Below, piece after piece: positions 44,701-56,936 of a stretch of 64,000 nucleotides of DNA (within the stretch, counting starts at the first letter, position 1; every line of letters begins with the position of its first letter). The notes below the pieces were generated by a model. It saw only the letters and a program-made list of their open reading frames with translations, did not search any database and was not told the DNA's origin. The DNA comes from Diphasiastrum complanatum (Eukaryota; Streptophyta; Lycopodiopsida; Lycopodiales; Lycopodiaceae), in assembly GCA_029204225.1 (NCBI GenBank), contig CM055094.1, positions 5,076,063-5,140,062 on the forward strand, written 5' to 3'. A program made the translations under genes and the position numbers.

Positions 44701-46388
44701 TCCCATACCCCATATCCCATTTCTCAAATATCATTTCCCGTTTCTGGGTGGGAAACTTGTCCCATAATTATGATTTGATGTCTTAATTGGAGAATGCTAT
44801 CTGCTGCATCTTTATGGTCTTTTATTTTTATTTGATACCAAATCTGTGAGTTCATTCATAACAATTTTTGGATCATGCAAGGCCCATAGGAGGCATGTCA
44901 AGACATTTCAAAGTTTCATTCTTGTTTATAATCACCACCACAAGAGAGGGCTAACAATGAACATAGGAAGGTTGAGTAATTGTAACATTTAGCCATGATT
45001 AGAGGTTGGTTTGCAGTTATGTATGAAACAACATATTGAATAATATCTTGGTAACATCAGTCAAAAAACTCACAATGAAAAAAAAAGAAGGCTCTCTCAA
45101 TTGCATATGCAAGCCAGTGTGAAAATTTGATATTCAGGGACAAGCTTTTCCCGATGATATTTAGTATGTGATCTTTTACAGCCTGCCTCCATGGTCAGTA
45201 TCATGGCATGAGAATACCTGTCAGACTAACCATGTTTTTATTCTCTCTTTTTTTAGGTCAAGCCTATGGTCAGTTCACGCTTGGAACCTGAGCTGAAAAC
45301 TAAACTCTTCAAATGCAAGAGTAAAGATGGGTTCAGAGCTGCTTTTCTGAAAAAGAAGGTGCACTGTGCAATACTTATTGTCATTTTGTGGTGCAGATAG
45401 AGTTTGGAGAGCTAAATAATCACGTTGTTATGGTGCAGCTTCACTTTAAAATGTTCAAGAAACAAATTCAGATTTAACACTCAAATTATTTGCCTAATCT
45501 CTCTTGCTCTTCAGTGGAAAATGTTAGAAATACATGCCTTCCTGAACAAGTCAGAATGTTCTCATTCAAGAAAGAACCTCAGATCTGACACTCAACTCAT
45601 TTGCCTCATCATTCGTGTTGCTCTGTTGAAGACATCAGGAAAATATGGGCTCTCTAATAGCAGCTCTAAATTTACTTCTATTAGTTTCAGGCAGATTCTT
45701 ATGATGAGATTTTCTGTTCAAAGTGTTCAGTCATTTTGTGTTCCTTATGCAGATAAATTATGCAAGGATCAAGAGCCGTCTTTTTAACTATGAAAAGTTG
45801 ATTCAGTCTCCACGAGATAGTGTCACACTATCCAAAAATTCCAGTACAGGTAGAGAAGTTGAAAAAGGCATCTCAAGGCCTAGAAACTCAGACGTGGTGG
45901 CTGACAGCAGCCATATTGAGCCGGGAGACTTGAGATACATAAATGACAACATATATCGTGGGCACAGGCACCAACATAGTGTATCTTACTGTTCTGAAAC
46001 GGAGCAGGCAGAAAATGCCATCTACTTGAATAAGCCACAAACAGCATCTGGATCATCTCCGAGATGTAAGACTGAGCGAGTGATCTCAAAGCATTGGAAT
46101 GAAAACTTCTCTCTTGAGAAAAATTCAAGGAAAACAATAAAGTTATGTTATTCGAAAATCGATGAGAAGAAGAAGATTGGAGATTTGGAATGCCATCACA
46201 TTGAAGATGTGGTGATCAAGAAAACTCAGGTTAATGAAAGTAGAAGAAGAAACTATGGCCATTCTAACAGGTATAGAGGCTCAAAGGTGTACTCCCAAGG
46301 GCTCAAAGTTCAACTTGGGAAAAAGGAAGGAGGGCAAGACGGTATGCATTTGGAAAAGAAGCAGAATGGACACGATTGCAATGTATAG
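41788..46388 (+). CDS. IQ-motif gene, 3' exons to the stop codon
   Basis: Exons 41788-41911, 42199-42917, 45257-45358 and 45753-46388, with phases 0/1, 1/0, 0/0 and 0. I end the first at CAT-G/GTACTT because that donor, not the later CAG/GTTTTG, joins in frame to PEDAARFLLRRSP. Its start (EIRVLLLEMSH) could extend the basic helix of exon 4. The middle is Ser-rich and polar, the third exon holds a basic conserved-looking stretch (RRKSMAMASQKLDWSKVKP), and the last exon is hydrophilic and rich in Lys/Arg, ending GHDCNV before TAG. No transmembrane segment or enzyme motif is seen. With the 5' exons about 730 residues are visible. Joining both halves rests on phase and strand; transcripts would settle it. 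Confidence 0.62.
42918..45256 (+). other. Intron 6 of the IQ gene, with a mobile-element fragment
   Basis: 2,339 bp. Mostly AT-rich. A frame at 43762-44067 contains WTDYATPFYTIP...ITISP, which resembles a minus-strand peptide near 53850 (WTEYAKSLYTID...VISP). The rest is unassigned. Confidence 0.4.
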
Positions 46389-47940
46389 CCTCTGGATCAA
46401 ACATAACCTACAAACAGATTAGATAGGATAATGTGAACTTTCCTGAAAAACTTAAGGGTGGCTTGAAATCATGTTTAATGCCTTATCTTGTTTTTCAATG
46501 ATGGCAAGTGGATGCCTTTACTTACATTAGTCCTTACAGTTGTAAATTCTGTCTTTCACTCTCTTACCAATTAGGTAGCTACTTAAATTTAGGTCAAAAG
46601 CTTGCCTAACACAGATGTGATACGAGTATTTCTATCAGGGTCCACCGCAGAAGCTTAGGTCATGGCAGTTCCACCAGTCTAAGTCAAAACATCATATCTG
46701 CTAATGCCACCACAGGGGTTTTTTGAGCCTAGCTCTACCCATAATTGCCTGCAAATTCCTTTTAGGTCCTTTCTTTAGTTCGCAGCTTATTTCTGCTTCA
46801 TAAAAGTCTTATCCTTTAAAATATCAATGACGTTTCCCTACTCTATAAATTCTTTTAGTTTAAAACCGTTTGAGAGATTAAATGTTGAGTAAGAATCTTG
46901 GTTTTGTCATTATTACAAATCATCATGATAAAAGCTACATCTAGGAAAACATTTTCATGTTATAATTTCAGGTGAACATATTCACTTATGCTTGTCAAGA
47001 ATGTACTCTTGAGAAGATTTGGAGAGCCAACTATTTATACTGTTGTGTGATACAGATGGAATTGACTTCATTGGAGGTGGAAAATGCATTCAGGAAAATT
47101 ATGGCATTAAAATATGGTTGGTGAACTGCCTCTCTCAAAAAAGGCATTTACAACTTTCCAGTATGCTCAATGACAAATATCTGTATATTGTTAAGGTTTG
47201 AGATGATTTAATGGAATTGCATGTGATTTCTTTTCTACAAGCTGTCTCGTTTTAAAGTTTGGAAAGGAAAAGTAAAGGCATCTTGAAGAGGATACCTTGA
47301 AGTGAAATTAACTTCTGCAAAATGCAAGTGAAAGTCTACGATTATGGATCTATCTGGAAACAGTAGATTAATTTAAACAGGGCATGCCATATTATGCATA
47401 ACATGCTGTCAAACAGTTCTCAAGTTTCATCATATATGTTACCCAGCAATTGAGTGCTTTCCATTAAAGATTACAAAACCAACTTGATAAGTGCCAAACA
47501 GGGGCATTATAGGACTTCAGAAGATCCTTGATAGCCCTTTCTACAAACAATACCAAAAGAAAGGAGTTAGAGCAAGAACTTGGAGATACCGAATTATTTT
47601 GAATTTCTCCTAGTTATGAGCAAAACATCACAATAGAGACAGGTAGAAAACTTCAAATGAATAGATCTTTTATGGACACAAATTTCCATATGCCCATGAG
47701 ATAGTCATATTTACAGTAGTTGCATGATATTTGACGTTGTTATCACTAGACATGCACTTTTTATTTGTTTTGGTTCCCAATTGGGCCCTAATATTTAAAT
47801 TTCATTATTGATTAGTATAATGGCTTCTAATTTTGGAGATTTCCCTTACCATTACTCAAGTTAGAGTTTCTGGCCTGGTTATGCATCAGTTCTAAGGTAG
47901 AGAACCTTCATGAGCTCTTGTATCTCATAGCTCTTTCCAG
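46389..47940. other. Downstream flank of the IQ gene
   Basis: 3' UTR and intergenic sequence. No exon, element end or RNA gene could be supported. A CCCAATTGGGCCC motif near 47782 recalls the family-2 gypsy LTR. Confidence 0.35.
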
Positions 47941-48139
47941 GGGCTGTTACTTGTGGATAGTTCAATGCTCCACCTAGTGCTTTTATTGCTGGATTTTATT
48001 TTCCAGCCAATGTTCATTTGGATTTGCAAGAGTCTCAGCACGGCTAGGGGACTTCCCAATGCTGGATCTTCCAGCCAAACTACACTTTTTCCTGCAGGCA
48101 GATCAACGCTAACAGGAGGGTGCTCTCTTTTGCAGATTT

Positions 48140-50610
48140 AGAGCCATCTTTGGCAGCTCCTTCAGCGCACAATTAGCGCCCTTTTCGTAGATCATTTAGT
48201 GCCCTGTTCTAGCCACCTTTGGTGGCCACCTGTAGCGCACTTCGTCTGCTATCTTTGGCTATCATTCTGGCACTTTTTCAGCTACCCTGCAGCGCACTTC
48301 TCTAGCTCTATTTGGCAGTTTCCACCGCACTCTTCCCAGCCATATTTGCCAGATTTTATAGCGTATTCTTCAGCTCATGGGCCGATTCCAGCACACTCTG
48401 GCCTCTACCTACCAGCAAATAGTCCACTTCCAGATATAGGAGGGTGGACTTCACAGCAGTCGGGTGCACATTGATTTCTTCAGTATCTCAGCATCTCAGA
48501 AGGCTTGCATTTTGCTGATTGGCTACTTTTCCAGGTACATGTCCAGGCGTGTTCTTACAATGGCAGCCAGACCTTTCCAGGCACGTTGCCCTCATTCTTG
48601 CTATCGCACTTTTTGCAAGCCTTTTTGGTATCACTGTATGTCGAGCCTACGTTGAGGTGACGATTTTATCCTCTCCCTCAGGGTCTGTGCTTCTTCCATA
48701 CTACTTCTCAATCGGATGAGACCCCTCAGCCTTTTGGTATTGAGCACATTTTTCTGCTCATGCGATAGGAGTTTACACGAGTCGACCGACTTGAGGCAGA
48801 AGCTGTCACTCTTCCAGTGACTACCTCTGCTACTGCTGATCCATCTTTGCCCAAGGTATCTCCTACGTCATTTGCTCGTGACTTTTGTGATAAAGTTCAG
48901 CTTTTGGTTTATTCAGGCTCCCTAATGGAAATGAGCTAGAAAATTGGGTCATTAAGCTTGGGACCTTTTTTTCTCTCTTTTCAAGGTTGGAAATTTAGCA
49001 TATTTAGCTTGATGCATTGCACCTTGATGGTAGAGCTGCTACTTGGTAGCTCGTTCACCGCTAGGATCCTTCTTGCGAGACTTTATTCAATTGGCTTGCT
49101 TTTTCCCGGGATTTACGTCGGGCTATGATTGATCCTCAGTGGCTTGTTTTGCAACACAGTATCTTCCGGAGATTACAACATACCAGTGATTTGAGCACAT
49201 AGTCGACCAGCTTTCTCGAGTCAGCAGGATGAGCTCATCTCCCGTTTCATTGTTGGGTTGTGCGATCCTTTACGATATTTCCTTATCACATGCCATGTCC
49301 TTAGAATCCACCTTGCAACGCAAGTACCTCAAGCAATCTTCACAATGTTCGCATCTTAGTCGACCACCTAGTATGTGTCCTATTGTTGCGTCATCTTCAA
49401 GTTTTGCTACTTCTACTCTTTGTGCTTATACTTCGTGTCGGCCTGTATTTTTCTCTCGTGTTCTCCCAGCTAAGTTTGTTGAGCTGCATGATAAGCGCCT
49501 CTGTTGTCATTGTAGGAATCTTGATCACTTTGCTCAAGCTTGTCCACAGTGCCTTGCTAGTGCTACTGCTATCCATTTTTATGATGTTAATGATCTTGAG
49601 AATCCCTACTCCTATACTCATACTTTAAAGAATTCTCTTGGAATGTCCATTTCTCTTGATGAGATAGTTACTCCTCCCATTGCAGAGTGCCTTGCTCAGC
49701 TTGCTTATGCCGCATGGGTGGGCAAGCCTGGTCCTCGACAGCTATGCTTACATGTTCACATTTTGGATGCGAGTTTATTGCCTTAGTGGATTGGTAGCAC
49801 ACACTCTTTTGTCATTTCTCACATCCTTCCTCATGTTCGTGTGTCACCTATTGCTGCCCCTCGGATGTTACGTGTGGAGGTAGCTACCTCGCATACTTAA
49901 CTAAGCACTCACTGCCACTCAGCTCCTTATCGTTGTTCCTAATCAGATTGACAGTTCTTTTTGTCAGGACGATTTTATATCATACCCATTGAGCAGTATG
50001 ACATTATCCTTGGCGCAAATTGATTTGTTGCTTTGGGCGCCGTGGTTTTGGATCTGTTTTTGATACACCGAACTCGTTGCCACCATAACAAGACATGACT
50101 GACCATATTGATTTACCAAGTTCATCCTCTCCATCTCATGCTCCTTATAGAATGTCCATCTTTGAGCGTGCTGAAGTTGAATGTCAATCCAAGCCCTTTT
50201 GTCCTTGTTGATAAAAAAGATGGCACTAAACGACTTTGCATTGATTATCGTGCCCTAAATAAACTCACCATTTGTAATCAGTTTTCTATCCCTCATATGG
50301 ATGACCTATTTGGTTAGTAGGGTAAATCCAAACTGTTTTTTAAGATCGATCAGATTTGATCTTCACTCTGGCTACCATTAAGTTTGCAACCCATGTTGAT
50401 GACTATAAGATTGCTTTCTGTACTCACTTTGGCTTATATGAGTTTAGAGTTCTTCCTTTTGGGGTTACTTATGGTCCTACTTTTCAGCATGCCATGACTC
50501 ATCTTTTTCGTTCGTTATTAGTTGTTACTCATCTTCTATATCCCAAGAAGTCTAAGTGTTCTTTTGTTGTTACTATAATCTCTTTTCTCGGTTTTGTATT
50601 TTAACAAGCA
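48140..50610 (+). pseudogene. Decayed Ty3/gypsy element G5 (family-2 relative)
   Basis: Leader-like C/T-rich sequence (48140-48900) is followed by fragments in shifting frames: gag core (FSRDLRRAMIDPQWL near 49110), an open piece at 49229-49786 with zinc knuckle CCHCRNLDHFAQAC and AECLAQLAYAAWVGKPGPR, protease remnant with GSTHSF after a TAG, RT start ([15 protein letters not shown], 50108-50317) and RT middle (THFGLYEFRVLPFG, 50356-50604). The sequence stops in RT near 50610. Gag and protease peptides closely resemble those of G4, so it is an older relative on the opposite strand. Confidence 0.75.
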
Positions 50611-50639
50611 AGCATCTACTAAAAGAGGAGGACGAAATT

Positions 50640-51940
50640 TAGTGCCTTTGGTAAAGGATTCTTTCAAAAACAATGAGGGAAGGATTGATGTATTTGCAGT
50701 AACAATATGGCCTAAAGAAGGATCACAAAATTTCGAATAAAAGGAGTTGAGATGGGGCCGTTTTCAGGGCGTGAGAATACCATGAGAAATGAGATTCCTA
50801 GTTGTGGAGTAATCACAAAGAGGTAAGAGCTGTATAAGAATATCTAGACTCTTTGCTATCCATCTACGTCAGTCTTTGGAGAAAAATGACAATTCGAAAA
50901 ATAGCCTCAACTTGTAATGGAGGAACTGCAAACTTTGCAAGTATAATCTGATGAGGAACAACGAGTTTCACCCGAATCAGATGTGAAAGCATATGAATCT
51001 GCAAACGAGATGTATTAGCCCACTTTGAGGAAGTAAGACCTGTACACACCGTCTCAGCTGCAAACATAGTTGTCAGTGTGACCATGGTATCAAACATGGG
51101 ACACTTACTTGGAGCATCACGTATGTAATGCCTGAAGCAAAACCTCTCACGCTGGACCAGAGATGCGTGCCCTTATCCCAATCGAGCAAGAGCAGCCTGT
51201 CTCATATTGAAGACTGGGCCCGTGATGAGGACACCCAAATCTGTGTAAGAAGAGACGACCTCTAAAGGCTGACCATCCCATAGAAGCTCACGATGCTGCA
51301 TGAATGTCTGAGAAGTATTGAAGACCATAACTTTGGTCTTCGCAATATTCACCGACAATCCCCAACGTGAGCAAAAGGAGCATAATACATCTAGATCTCT
51401 TTGTAACCCCACTCTGGAATGTGACATGAGTGCAACATCATCGGCATAGAGCAGAATCGAGATCAGTAAGTCGCATAGAGTACATCCCTCACCTCCCTCT
51501 TGCACAATCATTCGCTCCAACTCATCGATATAAAGTCCAAATAAGGTAGGGGATAATGAGCATCCCTGCGTCACTCCAATGGTGCTATAAACCTGCTGAG
51601 ATATGTCCTCCTCCTAACAGAAACAACCTATCACCCTCTCATATAGACTCATAGTCGCCAGGATTGTATCTGAATGGAAGCCAAGATCTTGTAACCTCTG
51701 GATAAGTGTCTCAGAATAGAATCAAAGGCCTTATAGAAATCAAGTTGTTTGGACCTAGCCTCCTCAATAATGGATCTCAAGGTGAATATATGGTCTGATG
51801 TGGAGTAATGTGATCGAAAACCTGCCTGGCCCAAAGCATACAAGCGTCTGATCTCGGCTTCACTATTGACTGCCCTCTGAAGAATTGAGCCATATACTCG
51901 TGCCATGATATGGCCAACCATGATAGTGACGACGACTATT
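50640..51940 (-). pseudogene. LINE reverse transcriptase fragment
   Basis: Minus strand. Upstream piece 51921-51649 (LGQAGFRSHYSTSDHIFTL, DFYKAFDSI), then 51574-51173 with TQGCSLSPTLFGLYIDELE and the catalytic YADDVAL, then a thumb region (GLSVNIAKTKVMVFN), and a degraded C-terminal part to about 50640. Target-primed retrotransposition enzyme of a non-LTR element. Frame breaks lie at ~51640 and ~51170; the 5' endonuclease part is missing. Confidence 0.8.
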
Positions 51941-51962
51941 GAGGTTTTTAACGGATTCAGAT

Positions 51963-52238
51963 TGCTGCGGAATTGCGGTGCTTTTGCAGAAGTGTGTTGC
52001 GAGATGCCCGAAACTGCAGGAACTAGACAAGCTAATACAAATCACAGACAATGCGATGATGAATCAATACATACAATGCAAAGCACTGCTAGAAGAACAA
52101 AACATCTTTTGTAATCTCTTTCATTTAGAGTGAGTCGACAGTGCGGTGCCAAATAGCGGCGCTCCTCTTACACTCCTCTTTCTTTTTGTTTTCTCGTCTC
52201 TCTCTTCTATTTGATTTCTATTCTACACTTATATTCCA
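51963..52238 (-). repeat. Copia 3' LTR (copy A)
   Basis: Plus strand from TGCTGCGGAATTG to TTATATTCCA; minus-strand start TGGAATATAAGTGTAGAA is typical of a plant Copia LTR. Pairs with 52732-53461. Confidence 0.65.
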
Positions 52239-52719
52239 CTAATGGGAATTAAGGATAACTTAACTAGTCATTACAAGAGAGGTTTACGCTAGATGCAGAG
52301 AGCTGTGCGGAGATCGTTATGATCTTCTCTACATGTTGATCCAACTCGTTTCCATCCCATTGCAAGCTCTGCAGCTGATTGTGGAGATGCATGACTGATG
52401 CAAATGTCCTCACTTCGTACTTTTGTTTTAGCTTTTCCCACGCTTCATGGCTGCTTTGGCAATCTTCAATCTGCATGAGGATGTCTTTGTTTATGGAGGA
52501 TACGATGATCACCATTGCGTGTTCATCCTTCCTTATGCATTCCGCCCTCCTTGGATCTCCCTCTAGAGGTTTTGGCTCTGTGAGATCGGTTACTGACTAG
52601 ATCCCTTCGCCTTTGAGAAGTGTCTTTATCTTGAACTTCCATATGCTATAGTTTGCGCCATCAAGATTGATCATGATCTTTGCCTGAATTGTAGTAGCCA
52701 TATTGTATCTAATGAACCA
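52239..52719 (-). pseudogene. Copia gag remnant, rest of the coding region deleted
   Basis: On the minus strand a gag of the UBN2/DUF4219 type: MATTIQAKIMINLDGANYS near 52700, a stop, then an open stretch 52515-52264 with MQIEDCQSSHEAWEKLKQKY and LHNQLQSLQWDG. It ends within gag and runs directly to the 3' LTR, so protease, integrase and RT are gone. Confidence 0.7.
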
Positions 52720-52731
52720 GCTCTGATACTA
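52720..52731 (-). promoter_or_regulatory. Copia primer-binding site
   Basis: Minus TAGTATCAGAGC directly inside the 5' LTR; close to the initiator tRNA-Met site. Confidence 0.65.
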
Positions 52732-53461
52732 TGTTGTGGAATTGTCGTGCTTTTGCGGAAGTGTCTTGCGAGATGCGCGAAATTGCGGGAACTAGACAAG
52801 CTAATACAAATCGCAGACAATGCGATGATCAATCAAAACATACAATGCAAAGCATTGTTGGAAGAACAGATTAGCCTGTAAGACATTCTGCTCCTTCAAG
52901 TCCCAATACAAAGTCTTAAGCAAAAAATATAATTAAAAATATGAATAGATGTTTTTAGGGCAACATTTATAGACCCACCCTCACATTGTAGACTTTTAAA
53001 CGTGCTCCCCAAGGTCTACATTTGCCCATTGGCCATGTTTACTGGTAACTATGATAGATGTACATTGTACCTCCCATTGCAGACTTTCAAACGTGCTCCC
53101 CAAGGTCTACATTTGCCCAGTGGCCATGTTTACTGGTAGCTATGATAGATGTACATTGTACTTGTAATGTGTATATAGAACATAGTTCTATTATATACTT
53201 TCCTCTTTAAAGCTAGCCTTTATCATGACTGTCTGTTCACTTCCTCTGGAGAAGTATGTTGGTCTTTGTCCAAATTTATGAATTCTAATGTGCACATGAT
53301 TTGCACTTACTCTTGGAACATCTTTTGTAATCTCTTTCATTCATAATGAGTCGACAGTGCGGCACCAAATAGCGGCCCGACACTCCTCTTACACTCCTCT
53401 TTTTCTTTGTTTTCTCGTCTCTCTCTTCTATCTGATTTTTGTTCTACACTTATATTCCACA
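52732..53461 (-). repeat. Copia 5' LTR (copy B), split by a 447-bp insertion
   Basis: TGTTGTGGAATTG ... TTATATTCCACA. The halves 52732-52868 and 53316-53461 together match copy A. The insertion 52869-53315 is flanked by GAACA on both sides. Confidence 0.65.
52984..53165. repeat. 91-bp tandem duplication
   Basis: Two units starting at 52984 and 53075 share GTGCTCCCCAAGGTCTACAT and GATAGATGTACATTGTAC with a few differences. Lies inside the insertion that splits the Copia LTR. Confidence 0.85.
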
Positions 53462-53464
53462 AGA

Positions 53465-53950
53465 TAACGTAACTAGTTATTACAAGAGAGGTTTACGCTA
53501 AACTATCAGTTAACTGCGTGTCTCTTCTTGTAGTGTTGCCTATGGCTGGGTGTGACATTTTTGGCGTCTCACGACTGCTGGACTTCAAATTCGATAATTC
53601 GAGTTACCCGACACTTCGATGCTCGCAGCTCGACGGTTCGTTTGAGCACTTGTAGACATTCAATAGTTCGGTGACTATTCAACTGCTCGCTGTGAGTGTG
53701 TCGTTTTGTTCAACTGTTGATCTCGAACTATCGGCTATTTGGGGATGTGTCGAAAAAAGGCTGGTTGAGTTCATTATTTTCAACAATATCATGTCACGGG
53801 TGAAAAGATTGAAGGATGAAGGATGGGGTGAGATGACAATGGGAGAAACGGTATCAATAGTATACAGGGACTTAGCGTATTCTGTCCAGATATATAGATT
53901 AGTCAAACTGGGAGGATTGTTCTTATTTTGGGGTTTGTAGATGGAAAAGA
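53465..53950. other. Mixed mobile-element debris
   Basis: The first 45 bp match the internal Copia sequence next to LTR copy A. The minus strand at 53906-53679 encodes a peptide (WTEYAKSLYTID, VISPHPSS) similar to one at 43.9 kb. Nothing else recognised. Confidence 0.4.
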
Positions 53951-54280
53951 AAGGTAAGCTGCAGTATGTAGGGCATTGGTGAGGAAAACAGATTGGTGCT
54001 CAGTGGTGGAGTTATATGGAAAATGCTATAGAAGGGAGATTAATGAGTCTTGATAAACCGGAATGTATGGATTTTCGAAACGATATTTTGGAGCATGAGT
54101 GGGGGCTGGATAGGAAGTAGAAGTAGATGTGATGGTGCCGGGTGGGTTTTGTTCCCAATTGGAAGGAGAGAGATGAATGATCGAAAAGATTAGTGCGGGT
54201 GATGTTGGAGGTAGTGATATGGGGAAGAAGAGAGGGTAATCCCATGAGGTAGTCCACCACACTTTGGCCACCACTGTGAG
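53951..54280 (-). pseudogene. LINE endonuclease fragment, 3' side of the gypsy insertion
   Basis: Minus frame with GGQSVVDYLMGLPSLLPH, matching GGHSVVDYFIGSPTLIPF of the LINE at 62.2 kb. The other half of this endonuclease lies beyond gypsy G3 at 57851-58140. Confidence 0.7.
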
Positions 54281-54622
54281 TATAAGAGATCCTAACACCA
54301 CAGTAGGGCAAACACTAACTGCTCCACCCAACCTTGCCTACTCCCTGATATAGAATAAGCCCCTCCTAGCCCAGTGTGAGGACTGGTAGCATGCTACTGC
54401 CAAGTGACGGCCACGTGGCACTGACGTGGCCGACTACACGTCGGGACCCAACTGGGGGCCCTATCCTGCTGACAAGGTCCCTAGGCTGTGTTAGGCCCGC
54501 CATGGCTATGGACCGTGCTGGGGCACACTACTCACACTATCTTGCCCTGTTGGTCATGTACGCTGGACACGACCCTGACTGTGGTATCTGACATATCTGT
54601 GTTCTCTAGGGTTAGGCACTAG

Positions 54623-55837
54623 TTACGAGCTCGTAACACTCCCTCTCCCTTTAGAACCGTCTTGGTCCTCTAAGACAAAGTTTGGAAAAGTCTTGCGAAG
54701 GACGCTGCCTCTTTCCCAAGTGGCATTCTCAACAGGCTGATCATTCCACTTAACCAGATATTCTCGGTATAGAGTATGACGAGTCTGCGTCTCTCTACTA
54801 TCAAGAATCTCCTCTGGTTCATGTGGAGGTTGCTGAGGATCCAATGGGAGAACTAGAACACTGTCCCCTACCAGATTGTCTGACCTAGTTAAGGCTTTTC
54901 GTAACTGACTTACATGAAAGACTGGAAAAACCTTACTGCTGTGTGGGAGTTCTAGTTCATAGGTGACCTCGCCTAGTCTCCTACTGATGGTAAAGGGACC
55001 ACAATACCTTGGAGACAACTTAGCACACACTCCTGATTTGAGGGTTTTAGAGTCAACTGGGACTCTCAAGTAGACTTTCTCACCAGTGGAGAACTGCACA
55101 TCCCGTCTGTGTGGATCTGCATAATGCTTGGCTCGATCCTGGGACTGCCTAATGCTACGCTTAGCATGTTCTATCATCTGGTTTAGGTCCTCTAAAAAGT
55201 TTTTGGCTGCTTCAACTTTTTCTTGTTTAAACCCTACAGTTGTGGGTGAGCGTGGCTGAAAACCGTACATCAGCATAAATGGGCTGTATCCCATAGCTGA
55301 ATGTTTGGTACTGTTGTAAGTAAACTCTAATATCGAGAGATACTCCTCCCAATTAGTCTGCTTCTTGCTGACGTATGCACGAAGCATATCCTCCAGCACC
55401 TGATTTACCCTCTCTGTTTGACTGTCCGTCTGTGGATGGTCTGTGGTACTCATATTAAGTTTAGTATGGAGATGATGGAATACTGCCCTCCAAAATTTTC
55501 CAGTAAACTTACTGTCCCGGTCGCTGACTATGCCGGAACGTAGACCGTACAATTTGAATAGCCCGTCTACAAACAACCTCACTAACTCTGGAGCTCTAAC
55601 GGTTGTTTTGGTCGGAATGAAATGAGCCATTTTGGTCAGACGGTCAACTGTGACCCATATAGCATCATTACCCTTTTGGGTTTTAGGCAGGCCTACTATA
55701 AAATCCATGGAGATACTCTCCCATTTACCAATTGGTATTTCTAAGGGATGCAACAACCCTCCTGCCTTTAAACGCTCTGCTTTGTTTACTTGACATTTCT
55801 GACAACTAGTTACATACTGGTGGACTTCCTTTTTCAT
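54623..55837 (-). CDS. G3 integrase and chromodomain part of pol
   Basis: 404 open codons close to the G1 integrase: CQKCQVNKAERLKAGG, MDFIVGLPKTQKGND, VSDRDSKFTGKFW, DHPQTDSQTERVN and the chromodomain REYLVKWNDQPVENATWE. DSQTERVN replaces DGQTERVN of G1. It runs past the G1 stop into the LTR. The upstream part (55838-56035) with the HHCC start contains stops. Confidence 0.85.
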   Translation of the reverse strand: MKKEVHQYVTSCQKCQVNKAERLKAGGLLHPLEIPIGKWESISMDFIVGLPKTQKGNDAIWVTVDRLTKMAHFIPTKTTVRAPELVRLFVDGLFKLYGLRSGIVSDRDSKFTGKFWRAVFHHLHTKLNMSTTDHPQTDSQTERVNQVLEDMLRAYVSKKQTNWEEYLSILEFTYNSTKHSAMGYSPFMLMYGFQPRSPTTVGFKQEKVEAAKNFLEDLNQMIEHAKRSIRQSQDRAKHYADPHRRDVQFSTGEKVYLRVPVDSKTLKSGVCAKLSPRYCGPFTISRRLGEVTYELELPHSSKVFPVFHVSQLRKALTRSDNLVGDSVLVLPLDPQQPPHEPEEILDSRETQTRHTLYREYLVKWNDQPVENATWERGSVLRKTFPNFVLEDQDGSKGRGSVTSS

Positions 55838-56201
55838 ACTGGGCCAGAAAAATTGCCTACGAAGAAGCTCATAGGTCGTCTGTATGCCTGGGTGTCCCGC
55901 ACTAGGATTGTCATGAGATTCATATAGGACCTACTGCCTATAATCCTCTGAATTGGGGACACATACTCTATCTCTATAGACTAGCCAAGTACTCATCCTG
56001 AATGGAATACTGTTTCCATTTGAATCCTTGAGTCAACTGACCCTCAACCACTTGGGTTTGCCTGGGTAATACAGGCTCAGAATCCTCAACGTCATCTGAC
56101 GACGTATACTCGGACTCATCATCCTCAACGGAAGCTGCCGTATTCTTGGATGAACTGGCACCAACCCCGGAAACTGATTCTGGAGTCTGTAACTGTCTGT
56201 T

Positions 56202-56921
56202 CTAGACTGAGTTCCAGATAGTAGAGAAGAATGCATCATGCTGGCATTTCTCTCTCAAGGACTTGAGTAACTCATTACGAATCTGAATAAAACTCAGCTC
56301 GTGTATCATAGGCATTTTGCTAAGGGCATTTGCTACTGTATTGAATTTTCCACGTCTATATCTGATAGACATGTCAAACTCTTGCATCAACTCTGCCCAA
56401 CGAGCTTTCCGACCTCTAAGCTCAGGTTGATTGCAAAGGTATTTGAGACTCTCATGGTCTGTCAGGACCTCAAAGTTGGCACCATACAAATAATGCCTCC
56501 AAGTCTTAAGGGCATGGACTATAGAAAAGAGTTCCTTTTCATAGGCACTGTAGCTAGTCTGAACTGGCTCGAGTTTTTTACTCTCGAACGCAACTGGTCG
56601 TCCACCCTGAGTTAGCACAGCACCTACTGCGAAGTCGCTAGCATCTGTTTCGACCACAAATGGCTGATTGGGGTCGACGACTTTTAAAACTGGTGCTGTA
56701 GCTAAGGTTGTTTTGAGAGCATCAAAGCTCTCCTGTTGTGCGGACTCCCAATTGAACTCCTTTCCCTTCCCCTTAAGAAGATTTGTCATAGGAACTGCTA
56801 TCTGAGCATATTCCTTGACAAATCGTCTGTAATATCCCTCCAGACCAAGAAAGATCTGAAGTTCCAAAATATTCTGAGGTCTCAGCCAACTGAGTATGGC
56901 TTTAACCTTATTTGGGTCCAT
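56202..56921 (-). CDS. G3 RT end and RNase H
   Basis: 239 open codons: RT thumb ([20 protein letters not shown]), then RNase H ([45 protein letters not shown]). Here CAG (Gln) stands where G1 has the TAG stop, which shows that the G1 stop is a mutation. Confidence 0.85.
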   Translation of the reverse strand: MDPNKVKAILSWLRPQNILELQIFLGLEGYYRRFVKEYAQIAVPMTNLLKGKGKEFNWESAQQESFDALKTTLATAPVLKVVDPNQPFVVETDASDFAVGAVLTQGGRPVAFESKKLEPVQTSYSAYEKELFSIVHALKTWRHYLYGANFEVLTDHESLKYLCNQPELRGRKARWAELMQEFDMSIRYRRGKFNTVANALSKMPMIHELSFIQIRNELLKSLREKCQHDAFFSTIWNSV

Positions 56922-56936
56922 CTTAATCCCATCTGA

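Noticed and set aside
47019-47201. 60-codon plus-strand frame downstream of the IQ gene
   Set aside because: No splice context, no recognised motif and AT-rich codon use; likely chance.
48199-48474. 91-codon frame with PCSSHLWW... repeats
   Set aside because: Degenerate C/T-rich leader of the decayed gypsy element; no conserved frame.
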